From Lachnospiraceae bacterium UBA3804 (GTDB lineage: Bacteria > Bacillota > Clostridia > Lachnospirales > Lachnospiraceae): a DNA stretch of 64,000 bases. Below, piece after piece: positions 24,956 through 33,669 of this stretch (positions are counted from its first letter, which is position 1; each line of letters begins with the position of its first letter). The DNA lies in assembly GCA_002368665.1 (NCBI GenBank), contig DFEK01000005.1, positions 1 to 64,000 of the forward strand, read 5' to 3'. Made by a program: the position numbers and the translations under genes. The notes beneath the pieces are model-generated. The model made no database searches. It was not told the DNA's origin and saw nothing but the letters and a program-made list of their open reading frames with translations.

Positions 24956-25541
24956 GACTGAATTTACTGAACAATTAAGAATGAGCCTGAAAGGCCTTTC
25001 AGAAGCAGATATCAACAAATCCGTCGACTTTTATGAAGAAATGATCGAAGATCGCATCGAGGACGGTATTCCCGAAGAAGAAGCGGTTAGTGCTCTGGGA
25101 AGTATCGATGAGATCAAAGGCAAGATCCTCGAAGAGATTCCGATTGCCAAGATTGTAAAGGAAAAGATGAGACCCAAGCGTGCATTAAGAGCATGGGAGA
25201 TTGTACTTTTAATCCTCGGATCTCCCGTATGGGTCCCGGTTTCCGCAGCACTCATCGTGGTAGCACTGGTCATTTACTTATGTTTCTGGATCATCATCCT
25301 TTGCCTGTATGTAACCGACCTTGCGGTATTTCTTTCGGGCTTCGCGGCAATTGTCGGAGCATTTGTACAGCAGAACGGATTTAACACCGCATTATTCTTA
25401 GTCGGCGGCGGAATCGCATTGATCGGCGCGGCAATTTTACTCTTCTTCGGATTTACGCAGGTTGCCAAGGGAATGCTTTTCGTCAGCAAGAAGATGGCAC
25501 TCGGAATCAAGAAGATGTTCGTAGGAGGAAAGAAAGAATGA
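24948..25541 (+). CDS. DUF1700 / HAAS-domain membrane protein (module 2)
   Basis: 197 residues. N-terminal HAAS domain (FTEQLRMSLKGLSEADINKSVDFYEEMIEDRIEDG, EEAVSALGSIDEIKGKIL), then three hydrophobic segments at about residues 85-115, 118-145 and 145-175. It is shorter than its counterpart at 14492. It is coupled to its neighbours by overlaps of eight bases upstream and four downstream (ATGA). Confidence 0.9.
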   Translation: MNKTEFTEQLRMSLKGLSEADINKSVDFYEEMIEDRIEDGIPEEEAVSALGSIDEIKGKILEEIPIAKIVKEKMRPKRALRAWEIVLLILGSPVWVPVSAALIVVALVIYLCFWIIILCLYVTDLAVFLSGFAAIVGAFVQQNGFNTALFLVGGGIALIGAAILLFFGFTQVAKGMLFVSKKMALGIKKMFVGGKKE

Positions 25542-26572
25542 AAAAAGGAGTTAAAATAGTAATTTTCGTGGCCATCGGAATGGTTGTTCTGGGAATGGGC
25601 ATGGCATTTGTAGCAATGGCTTCGGGAGGATTTGATATGAAAAAACTTGCAAGCACCAAGAACTGTATGTTAAAAACCTATGATGTTACGGATGCGTTTG
25701 AAAACATCAGCCTGGATATCGATTCCGAAAGCGTAAAAGTAGTGGAATCATATGACGATGACACACATTTTGAATGTTATGAAAGCAACACCGACAGATA
25801 TGATGTCAAAGTGGACGGCGATACATTAAAGGTTAAGAGTATCAGAAAACCCGGTATCACGGAATGGTTCAACTTTGGCGTTACCGAGCCTGCCAAACTG
25901 TATCTTCCGAAAGAAGAATATGAAGATTTTACTGCCAAACTGGGCAGCGGAAGTTTTGAGATGGAGACGAAACTCGCTCTTGAAGATGTGGATATCAAGG
26001 TCGGAAGCGGAAGCATTAGATTGGGCAACCTCCAGGCAGATGATATTGTGGCAAACACAAACAGCGGCTCCATCAAAGCAGATCAGATTACCGCAAAGGG
26101 CGCAGACCTTCACAGCGGCAGCGGCAGTGTAAAATGCAGCAACTGTGAGATCCAGACCCAGTTGAAGGCTTCCTCCAACAGCGGAAGCATAACGGCGGAA
26201 GAGATTACCTGCAGTGCACTTGATTTAAAGAGCGGCAGCGGTTCCATCAACGCAACGAATGTAGAGTGCGACACGGACTTTACCGCAGATACGAGCAGCG
26301 GAAGCGTTAACATGGACAACGTGGTATCGAAGAATACCTACAAGGCCAAAGCGGGAAGCGGAAGTGTAAAGATCAATTCCTGTGACGGTGCGGATATGGA
26401 TTTACAGTCCGGCAGCGGAAGCATCAAAGGCACCGTAAAGTCCCCGAAGATGTTTAATGCAACCTCCGGTTCCGGATCGGTGAAAGTTCCCGACGATGAT
26501 GCAAACGGCGGAAAGCTGGTTGCACATACCGGAAGCGGAAGCGTCAATATCGAACTTGACATTGTTCAGTAA
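25538..26572 (+). CDS. DUF4097 beta-helix protein with GSGS repeats (module 2)
   Basis: 344 residues. Membrane anchor at about 5-29, then an external domain of short strands with the recurrent pattern (S/N)SGS(I/V)K, repeated more than ten times (for example KVGSGSIRLGNL, TNSGSIKADQI, LHSGSGSVKCSN). The regular Gly-Ser turn predicts a right-handed beta-helix. It pairs with the PadR and HAAS genes as in module 1, where the repeat is AGNI-like instead. The gene ends before a bidirectional terminator. Confidence 0.87.
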   Translation: MKKGVKIVIFVAIGMVVLGMGMAFVAMASGGFDMKKLASTKNCMLKTYDVTDAFENISLDIDSESVKVVESYDDDTHFECYESNTDRYDVKVDGDTLKVKSIRKPGITEWFNFGVTEPAKLYLPKEEYEDFTAKLGSGSFEMETKLALEDVDIKVGSGSIRLGNLQADDIVANTNSGSIKADQITAKGADLHSGSGSVKCSNCEIQTQLKASSNSGSITAEEITCSALDLKSGSGSINATNVECDTDFTADTSSGSVNMDNVVSKNTYKAKAGSGSVKINSCDGADMDLQSGSGSIKGTVKSPKMFNATSGSGSVKVPDDDANGGKLVAHTGSGSVNIELDIVQ

Positions 26573-26590
26573 TTCGGTCTTATAAATGAA

Positions 26591-26626
26591 AAAGAAGCCT
26601 GATACAAAAACGTATCGGGCTTCTTT
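26591..26626. terminator. Bidirectional terminator between convergent genes
   Basis: Stem AAAGAAGCCTGATAC / GTATCGGGCTTCTTT with one G-T pair. A-run on the left and T-run on the right serve both the plus-strand gene at 25538 and the minus-strand gene at 26653. Confidence 0.9.
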
Positions 26627-26652
26627 GATTATTGGGAGTAGAAGTATAACAA

Positions 26653-27381
26653 TTATAAGCTAGCTTTGGCTACGGCCGCTTCGATGGTCATTCCGGCGTA
26701 TTCCTGTGCGCGGAAGATCCTGCCGGATTTGCGGTCGTCCATGAACGCACCGATGATTACGCCGGGAAGAGCGCTTTCCGGAGAGTTCGGCGCATTCGGT
26801 CCGCCGAGGTCGGTACGGCACCAGCCCGGATCAACCAGGTTGATCATGACATCGGTTCCTTCCACCTTGCTGCCGAGGTCGATGGTAATCTTATCGAGAG
26901 CGGCTTTGGCTGCGGAGTAGCCTGCCTGTTCGGGCTCGAGTGCAATTCCGCTCGTTGTGTTGACGATTCGTCCGAAGCCTTTGGCCATCATCTTCGGCAG
27001 GAAATGGTAGCAGATTATGGCCGGAGCGATGGTGCAAACCTGGAAACTGATGGTAAAGTCGGAAACCGGAGTTGTGCAGTAGTCGGTACGGTAAGCAATC
27101 TGAAGACCGGCGTTGTTTAATACGATTTCCACATTAACACCGAAGCCGTCGATGGTTTCAAGCATCTTCTTCACACTTTCGGGATCGGAGAGCTCTGCAG
27201 CCACGGCATAGGCTTCCACACCGAGTGCGCGAACTTCGTCTGCAACTTTTTCACTGTTCTCAAGGGTTCTGGACTGGAGAATTAAATTGCAGCCCTTCTT
27301 GGCCATTTCAATGGCGGACAGATAGCCGATTCCTCTTGTCGCACCCGTAAGGAGTGCCCATTTTCCAGTTAAATCCAACAT
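26653..27381 (-). CDS. Short-chain dehydrogenase/reductase
   Basis: 242 residues with the classical SDR motifs: cofactor loop TGATRGIG (about 13-20), NNAG (about 90), the catalytic Ser in NTTSG and YSAAK (Tyr and Lys, about residues 155-159). It is a cytoplasmic NAD(P)(H)-dependent oxidoreductase; the substrate cannot be told. AAAGGAGA precedes the ATG on the minus strand. It stands alone between two plus-strand units. Confidence 0.92.
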   Translation of the reverse strand: MLDLTGKWALLTGATRGIGYLSAIEMAKKGCNLILQSRTLENSEKVADEVRALGVEAYAVAAELSDPESVKKMLETIDGFGVNVEIVLNNAGLQIAYRTDYCTTPVSDFTISFQVCTIAPAIICYHFLPKMMAKGFGRIVNTTSGIALEPEQAGYSAAKAALDKITIDLGSKVEGTDVMINLVDPGWCRTDLGGPNAPNSPESALPGVIIGAFMDDRKSGRIFRAQEYAGMTIEAAVAKASL

Positions 27382-27535
27382 AATCAGTCTCCTTTATTTT
27401 GGTAATAATCATTGTTTATTTATGTTTCATTCTAATTGCAGAATACCATGCAGGGCAGGATTGCTCTATAAGATAGAAAGATAAAAATAGAATAAATCTA
27501 TCCTCTCGCGGTACCTTTGCCTTTATTCGGTAAAT

Positions 27536-27700
27536 ATGGTAGAATATAATCCCTTTTATAAGAGAGGATATCTTCTCGAGATTTCGGATGATACCGCACA
27601 CCAGCAGCATTTGGAGGAAATTGAAAGGTATAACAAGAGCTTAAACGAAGAACTGAAAGTCAAGACGGAACTGATCAAAGAACTTCGTCAACAGAAGTAA
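27536..27700 (+). pseudogene. Short coiled-coil fragment resembling a sensor-kinase linker
   Basis: An ATG-started frame of 54 residues: GYLLEISDDTAHQQ, then a heptad-like helix (HLEEIERYNKSLNEELKVK). This looks like the stretch that links a sensor domain to a transmitter or GGDEF domain in larger signalling proteins, but nothing follows. A likely promoter (-10 TATAAT at 27545) lies inside the frame and there is no Shine-Dalgarno site at the ATG. It is followed by a strong terminator. Most likely a gene remnant; a real small protein is possible. Confidence 0.4.
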
Positions 27701-27706
27701 CCTTGG

Positions 27707-27737
27707 TCCACCGGCGAACCGGCCGGTGGATTTTTTT
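27707..27737 (+). terminator. Rho-independent terminator
   Basis: Nine-base stem TCCACCGGC / GCCGGTGGA followed by seven T residues. The end of the T-run merges with the -35 element of the next gene. Confidence 0.9.
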
Positions 27738-27764
27738 GACAAAAATGCCTAAAAATGGTATCGT
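27736..27764 (+). promoter_or_regulatory. Promoter of the activase operon
   Basis: TTGACA (27736-27741), 17-base spacer, TATCGT (27759-27764). Its location rules out the ATG at 27755 as the start of the downstream gene. Confidence 0.6.
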
Positions 27765-27826
27765 TTATAGGATTGCGTGAGTTGTTAGTTTCAACAAACC
27801 GCGAAGACGAAAAGGAGGACGCGACC

Positions 27827-30800
27827 TTGAGCAGCGGATGCGTATATGTCGGCGTCGACATCGGTTCGACCACGGCGAAGCTGGTCATCAGAGACGGCGA
27901 AACAATTATATATAAAAAATACGAACGCCACTACTCGCAGGTGCGTGCCAAAACACTTGCCATGCTGGAGGCAGCACGGGAGTATCTGGAAGGGAAGGAG
28001 ATTAAAATCGCCATTTCCGGCTCCGCGGGACTCGGTGTTGCGGAAGCCTGCGGCATCAATTTCGTACAGGAAGTGTATGCAACATATGCGCTGATTAAAG
28101 AGAAAGAGCCCGGAACCGATGCGGTGATCGAGCTTGGCGGAGAGGATGCGAAGATCATCTTCTTAAAAGGCGGCGTGGACGAAAGAATGAACGGAACCTG
28201 TGCGGGCGGTACGGGTGCATTCATCGACCAGATGGCAACCCTTCTTAATGTAACGCCCGATGAACTTGACGAGCTTTCCTTACAGTGCGGCAAGATCTAC
28301 CCGATTGCTTCCCGCTGCGGTGTATTTGCAAAGACCGATATTCAGCCGCTCATCAACCAGGGTGTGCAGAAGAGCGACATTGCGGCTTCAATCTATCAGG
28401 CCGTAGTCAATCAGACAATCTCCGGACTTGCCCAGGGACGTAAGATCGAGGGCAAGGTGGTTTTCTTAGGCGGTCCGCTTTACTATAACAAGGGCCTTCG
28501 AAAGAGCTTCAAGGAAACCTTAAAATTAGATGACGAACACGCGATTTTCCCGGATTATGCGTTAATTAGCGTAGCGCTCGGTGCTACGATTTTTGCGTCG
28601 AATCAGACGCAGAGCTTTACATACGACGATATTATTTCTTCCATCCGTGCCAGCTTATCGGAGAAGACCACGGTCAATACCATGGCTCCGTTATTTAAGG
28701 ATGCGGCCGAGAGAGAAGAATTTACGAACCGCCATGCGCTGGAAAATGTGGAATATGCGGATATCGCAACCTATCAGGGCAATGCGTACCTCGGAATCGA
28801 CTGCGGTTCCACGACCACGAAACTGGTGCTCATGGGCGAGAATAAAGAGATATTATGGTCCTACTACGACTCCAACAAGGGTAACCCCGTGGATGTCGTA
28901 AAGAAACAGCTGATCGAAGTCCGCACCCTTTGCGGAGAGAATATCACGATCAAAGGAAGCGGCGTTACCGGTTACGGTGAAGAGCTGATTTTAAACGCGT
29001 TCCACGTGGACAAAGGCCTGGTGGAGACCATGGCACACTTCATGGCAGCCAAGCAGTTCGAGCCGCAGGTTGACTTCATCCTCGACATCGGCGGTCAGGA
29101 CATCAAATGTATTAAGATCAAAAACAACGCCGTGGACAGCATCATGCTAAACGAAGCATGTTCTTCCGGCTGCGGCTCCTTCATTGAAACCTTTGCCAAA
29201 TCCATGGGCTATAAGGCTCCGGAATTTGCAAAGTTGGGCTTGGAGGGTGATGCACCGGTTGATCTTGGTTCGCGCTGCACGGTATTTATGAATTCCTCGA
29301 TCAAGCAGGCACAGAAAGACGGTGTTTCGGTTGAGAATATCTCGGCCGGACTTTCCGTTTCCGTTATCAAAAATGCCATCTACAAGGTAATCCGTGCCAA
29401 CTCCCCGACGGAGCTTGGCGACCACATTGTGGTACAGGGCGGAACCTTCTTAAACGATGCGATATTAAAAGCATTCGAAAATGAGATCGGCCATCCCGTT
29501 ATCCGTCCGATGATTGCGGGTATTATGGGCGCTTACGGAGCTGCAATCTATGCGATGGAGTCGGCATCCGCTGATGCGCAGTCCACATTGCTCAGTCTGG
29601 AAAAACTGCAAAGCTTCACCCATACATCGAAAGCGGCGGTATGCCCCGGCTGTACGAATCACTGTGCACTGACGATCAACACGTTCTCCGACGGCGGCAA
29701 ATTTATTTCCGGAAACCGCTGCGAGAAGATGAAAAACGGCGGAAAGCGCAAAGCGGAAGGCTTAAACCTTTACGAGTTTAAGAGAAAGAAACTCGAGGAG
29801 ATGATGGGCGGAACCGTCTATGCGGAGGTGGATGAGAATACGGCCAAAGATGCAGCAAAGACGAAGGCTGACGGCAAATTAACCATCGGGCTTCCCCTCC
29901 AGCTCGGTATGTATGATCTGGCACCGCTTTGGTACGGACTGTTTACCGACTTAGGTTTTAACGTGGTATTCTCGGGATTTTCATCGAGAAATACCTACCT
30001 TGCCGGTCAGGACAGCATTCCTTCCGATACCGCATGTTACCCTGCCAAGATCATGCACGGTCACATCGTGAAACTGGTAAAGCAAGGCGTTGATGCGATT
30101 TTTGCACCGTGCCTTACCTATAATTTGGACGAAAATGCGGGCGATAATCATTATAACTGCCCGATCGTGGCATATTATCCGGAACTTCTTAAGGATAATA
30201 TGGATATTTTAAATGAGACGATTTACTTCCAGCCCTTCTTAAACATCAACGATGAGAAAGAACTGGCAAGGGAGTTTCTGATGCTGATGCCCGAAAAGCT
30301 CGGTAAATTCACCGAAGCGCAGTATTTGCATGCAATCCGCGCAGGCTTCGAGAGGTATCATAAGTATCACGAAGAATTAAGAGCGGAAGCGGATAGGATT
30401 GTCAAAGAAGCTCACGGGAAGGGCATGCGCATTATGGTGCTTGCCGGACGCCCGTATCATGTGGATCCCGAGATCAATCACGGAATCGATCTGCTTGCGG
30501 AAAGTCTGGGTTTTGCGATCATTACCGAGGACAGTATTGCATACCGGATCGGAAAAATCCCGACGAAGGTATTAAACCAGTGGACCTATCACGCGCGCCT
30601 TTATTCCGCAGCGGAATATGTGACGGAGCGTGACGACATGGAGCTGGTGCAGCTGGTAAGCTTCGGCTGCGGTATCGACGCCATCACGACGGATGAAGTC
30701 CGTGCAATCTTAGAGCGCAAGGGCCGCATCTATACACAGATTAAAATAGACGAGATCAACAACTTAAGTGCGGTCAACATCCGGCTTCGGTCGCTGCTTG

Positions 30801-30832
30801 GCGCACTTGAGATGAGAGACAGAGAGAAATAA
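27827..30832 (+). CDS. Large 2-hydroxyacyl-CoA dehydratase activase-type protein (double ATPase plus DUF2229)
   Basis: 1,001 residues from a TTG start with AAAGGAGG eight bases upstream. Two BadF/BcrA-type ASKHA ATPase domains: the first begins YVGVDIGSTTAKLV with NGTCAGGTGAFIDQM and ASRCGVFAKTD; the second, from about residue 320, begins LGIDCGSTTTKLV with CSSGCGSFIETFA and GSRCTVFMNSS. The Cys residues of these segments match the subunit-bridging [4Fe-4S] ligands of archerases, which use ATP to push an electron into the dehydratase. The last ~320 residues are a DUF2229-like region (GLPLQLGMYDLAPLW). Real substrate unknown; no dehydratase subunits are nearby. Confidence 0.88.
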   Translation: MSSGCVYVGVDIGSTTAKLVIRDGETIIYKKYERHYSQVRAKTLAMLEAAREYLEGKEIKIAISGSAGLGVAEACGINFVQEVYATYALIKEKEPGTDAVIELGGEDAKIIFLKGGVDERMNGTCAGGTGAFIDQMATLLNVTPDELDELSLQCGKIYPIASRCGVFAKTDIQPLINQGVQKSDIAASIYQAVVNQTISGLAQGRKIEGKVVFLGGPLYYNKGLRKSFKETLKLDDEHAIFPDYALISVALGATIFASNQTQSFTYDDIISSIRASLSEKTTVNTMAPLFKDAAEREEFTNRHALENVEYADIATYQGNAYLGIDCGSTTTKLVLMGENKEILWSYYDSNKGNPVDVVKKQLIEVRTLCGENITIKGSGVTGYGEELILNAFHVDKGLVETMAHFMAAKQFEPQVDFILDIGGQDIKCIKIKNNAVDSIMLNEACSSGCGSFIETFAKSMGYKAPEFAKLGLEGDAPVDLGSRCTVFMNSSIKQAQKDGVSVENISAGLSVSVIKNAIYKVIRANSPTELGDHIVVQGGTFLNDAILKAFENEIGHPVIRPMIAGIMGAYGAAIYAMESASADAQSTLLSLEKLQSFTHTSKAAVCPGCTNHCALTINTFSDGGKFISGNRCEKMKNGGKRKAEGLNLYEFKRKKLEEMMGGTVYAEVDENTAKDAAKTKADGKLTIGLPLQLGMYDLAPLWYGLFTDLGFNVVFSGFSSRNTYLAGQDSIPSDTACYPAKIMHGHIVKLVKQGVDAIFAPCLTYNLDENAGDNHYNCPIVAYYPELLKDNMDILNETIYFQPFLNINDEKELAREFLMLMPEKLGKFTEAQYLHAIRAGFERYHKYHEELRAEADRIVKEAHGKGMRIMVLAGRPYHVDPEINHGIDLLAESLGFAIITEDSIAYRIGKIPTKVLNQWTYHARLYSAAEYVTERDDMELVQLVSFGCGIDAITTDEVRAILERKGRIYTQIKIDEINNLSAVNIRLRSLLGALEMRDREK

Positions 30833-32080
30833 ATGGACGAGCAGGGCAGAGTAGAATTTACCAAAGAAATGAAGAAGGATTACCGTATCCTGATTCCGAC
30901 AATGTTGCCGAGACACTTAAAAATGCTGGCGGCACTTCTGAATGCGTACGGATATCATGCGGAACTCCTTGAGAACACCGGTAAGGAAGTTATCGATACC
31001 GGTTTAAAATACGTGCACAACGATGCCTGCTATCCCGCTACGCTTGTAGTCGGACAGTTCATTTCCGCGCTGAATTCCGGAAAGTATGATGTACATAAAA
31101 CGGCACTTTTCTTCACCCAGACCGGTGGCGGATGCCGTGCATCGAACTATATTTCCTTAATCCGCAAGGCACTCGTGAAGGCCGGATACGGTTATATTCC
31201 GGTTATTTCCCTAAACTTCGTGGGCCTTGAGAAAAACTCGGGCTTTAAATTAAGCATCCCCATGATGCGAAGGATGCTTTATTCCGTCATCTACGGCGAT
31301 GTGCTGATGGTGCTTTGCAACCAGGTGAAGGCACATGAGATCCACAAGGGCGATGCGGAAGCCATGGCGGACAAGTGGACGAAGAAGTGCGTAGACCAGT
31401 TAAAGACGCCGGGAATTTTACCGTATTCCAAGATTAAAAAGACATTCAGCGAAATCATTCGCGATTATAAAACAATCGAACGCGACAATGTGCAGAAAGT
31501 CAAAGTCGGTATCGTCGGAGAGATCTATGTTAAATTCTCTCCGCTTGCAAACCGCTTCTTAGAGAATTATCTGATCGAAGAGGGTGCCGAGCCGAACATG
31601 GCGGGACTGATGGATTTCGCACTTTTCTATATCTACGGAAGAGTGCTTGAGTACGATATGTACCGTATCCACAAGAAGAGTATTCATATCCTGCGACTGG
31701 CATATAAGATTTTTGTCAAGAAGCAGCAGGATATCATTGATGCAATCCACAAAGAGAGCGATTTCGATGCGCCGACCCCGTTTGCGCATACCGTGGCACT
31801 GGCCAAGCCCTATGTCAATTACGGCGTCAAAATGGGTGAGGGCTGGCTGCTCGTTGCCGAGATGGTGGAGCATATCGACCGCGGTACGAACAATATCGTT
31901 ATTACACAGCCGTTCGGCTGCCTGCCGAACCATATCGTCGGCAAGGGCGTTATGAAAGTCGTTAAGGATCGCAATCCGGGTGTTAACTTAATCGCCATCG
32001 ATTACGATGCATCCGCATCTGAGATCAATCAGCAGAACCGCATCAAGCTGCTTTTGGCAAATGCGAAGCAGGAGATGTAG
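30833..32080 (+). CDS. 2-hydroxyacyl-CoA dehydratase-like partner of the activase
   Basis: 415 residues starting right after the stop of the preceding gene. It resembles the 2-hydroxyglutaryl-CoA dehydratase D-component-like family, with conserved cysteines (HNDACYPATLVVGQF, TQTGGGCRASNY, QPFGCLPNHIVGKG) that could hold an iron-sulfur cluster. In many Clostridia the same two genes are adjacent or fused; the pair is thought to act together, but the reaction is not established. Confidence 0.82.
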   Translation: MDEQGRVEFTKEMKKDYRILIPTMLPRHLKMLAALLNAYGYHAELLENTGKEVIDTGLKYVHNDACYPATLVVGQFISALNSGKYDVHKTALFFTQTGGGCRASNYISLIRKALVKAGYGYIPVISLNFVGLEKNSGFKLSIPMMRRMLYSVIYGDVLMVLCNQVKAHEIHKGDAEAMADKWTKKCVDQLKTPGILPYSKIKKTFSEIIRDYKTIERDNVQKVKVGIVGEIYVKFSPLANRFLENYLIEEGAEPNMAGLMDFALFYIYGRVLEYDMYRIHKKSIHILRLAYKIFVKKQQDIIDAIHKESDFDAPTPFAHTVALAKPYVNYGVKMGEGWLLVAEMVEHIDRGTNNIVITQPFGCLPNHIVGKGVMKVVKDRNPGVNLIAIDYDASASEINQQNRIKLLLANAKQEM

Positions 32081-32926
32081 TTATTTTACCGCATAGTCAA
32101 TGCCTGCACCGGATGCATCCACTTTGCAGGTATAGAGGCGGCCGTCACCTTCGCCGTTTAGATCGATTCCGGAGGTGGTGATGAAGAGGGTGTTCGCATC
32201 TTCGGCAAAACAACAGGAAGTGACATTTTTCGCAGGAACGGAGATTTCGGCAAGCAGTTCGCCGGTAGATCCGTTTCTTTTTTCTATTCTGTAGCCGCCC
32301 CAGACGGCAATCCAGAGATTGTCATCGGCGTCGATGCACATCCCGTCCGGAACATCGTTTTCCACTCTGCGAAGAATTCTTCTGCCTGCAATATCGCCTG
32401 TTTCATAATCGTAATCATACACATATACGGCGCGGTCCGTGGAATCAGCAAAGTAAAAGCGCTTTCTGTCGGATGACCATGCCATTCCGTTCGCAATCTT
32501 TGTATTCTCCTGCTGAAGTTTTATTTTGCCCTTATCGTAGCGAAACAATGCACCCTCCGGAGCATGCGCATCCGCAACGGAGGCCCCGAAGAAGAGTCTG
32601 CCTGCGGGATCCGCCTTGGCATCATTGCAGCGCCAGTAGGACTTAAATACCGAATTTAGCGGCTGAAGCAGTTCGGCTTGGCCGTTTTTATAGACATATA
32701 ATCCGTCCATGGCGGCGAGGAGATAGCCGTCTTCATCAGCCAAGGGAACGGCAGCACCGATGGGCTGGCCGAGCGTAAAGCAGGTCTTTGCACCATCCTG
32801 TTTCGTCCAGAATTCCCCCTTGGTAATATCCACCCAGGAGTAGCGCCCAAAGCGCGGATCATAAAAAGGCGACTCCGCAAGTTCGTGTTTGTGATCGTCG
32901 AGTAACTGTGCGCTAAACTGCTTCAT
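32081..32926 (-). CDS. SMP-30/gluconolactonase-family protein
   Basis: 281 residues, six-bladed propeller family. Motifs seen: LAESPFYDPRFGRYSWVDI near the N-terminus (metal-binding Glu), IANGMAWSSDRKRFYFADS, and DGMCIDADDNLWIAVWGG with the Asp expected to bind calcium. Members hydrolyse sugar lactones. The start is placed at 32926, where GAAAGGAGT precedes the ATG; 11 more in-frame codons upstream are unlikely. Its stop abuts the stop of the convergent plus-strand gene with no spacer or terminator. Confidence 0.87.
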   Translation of the reverse strand: MKQFSAQLLDDHKHELAESPFYDPRFGRYSWVDITKGEFWTKQDGAKTCFTLGQPIGAAVPLADEDGYLLAAMDGLYVYKNGQAELLQPLNSVFKSYWRCNDAKADPAGRLFFGASVADAHAPEGALFRYDKGKIKLQQENTKIANGMAWSSDRKRFYFADSTDRAVYVYDYDYETGDIAGRRILRRVENDVPDGMCIDADDNLWIAVWGGYRIEKRNGSTGELLAEISVPAKNVTSCCFAEDANTLFITTSGIDLNGEGDGRLYTCKVDASGAGIDYAVK

Positions 32927-32985
32927 ATGCACTCCTTTCAACCAAAGCCTTAATTCCATAACGGGTCCGATATATTGAAATGAGA

Positions 32986-33645
32986 CTATTTTTGGCGTTT
33001 AAATAAGAGTTTTGTGACTTCGATCACCCCTTTATGCTGCAGTTTGCGGGGCTCGAAGTGAATGATGTTATAGACAAGCTGCATGATCAGTCCCGCACCG
33101 AAGGTTGAAATGATGGTTCCGATGCCGACGGGGCCGCCAAGCAGGTAGCCGATTAAGAGGACCACGGCCCAGAGTAAAACTTCCACAATCCCGATCGGCA
33201 CTTTCTTTAAGCGTTTTCCGAGGCCGACCAAAAGAGCATCCCTCGGTCCGCAGCACTGCTCGGCTTTCATGTAGATCCACATACCGAGGGCCATGAAGAC
33301 AAAACCGATCAGCATAAGAATGATTCCGAGCCACAGATTGTGATTCTCCGGGAAAGGATTGACGGAATTAAAGATTTGCACAAAATTACCGGTTACGAGA
33401 GCATCAATGATGGTCCCGTAACCGATTTTTTCTTTCAAAAGAATGTCAATCATCAGAATCAGAACGGCGATTAACGTCATACAGATTCCGTAATTGAACG
33501 GTGTATGTTTGGCAAGGCCCATTCCCAGGCAGTCCCAGGGAGCGAGGCCGATATTGGCATAGATGGTAAGGTGTACGCCGAATGAGAAAACGGCGAGACC
33601 CAAAATGATTCGTACCCAGCCGAGCAATATTTTCTTTCTGCTCAT
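32986..33645 (-). CDS. YczE/YyaS/YitT-family membrane protein
   Basis: 219 residues with five or six membrane helices. Family features include GVHLTIYANIGLAPWDCLGMGL near the N-terminus and the CGPRDALLVGLG loop. The function of this family is not known; some members are near transport or antibiotic-synthesis genes. It lies 24 bases after the gene at 33670 in the same direction and is probably co-transcribed. Confidence 0.85.
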   Translation of the reverse strand: MSRKKILLGWVRIILGLAVFSFGVHLTIYANIGLAPWDCLGMGLAKHTPFNYGICMTLIAVLILMIDILLKEKIGYGTIIDALVTGNFVQIFNSVNPFPENHNLWLGIILMLIGFVFMALGMWIYMKAEQCCGPRDALLVGLGKRLKKVPIGIVEVLLWAVVLLIGYLLGGPVGIGTIISTFGAGLIMQLVYNIIHFEPRKLQHKGVIEVTKLLFKRQK

Positions 33646-33669
33646 AATCGTATTAACTCCCGAAGACGT

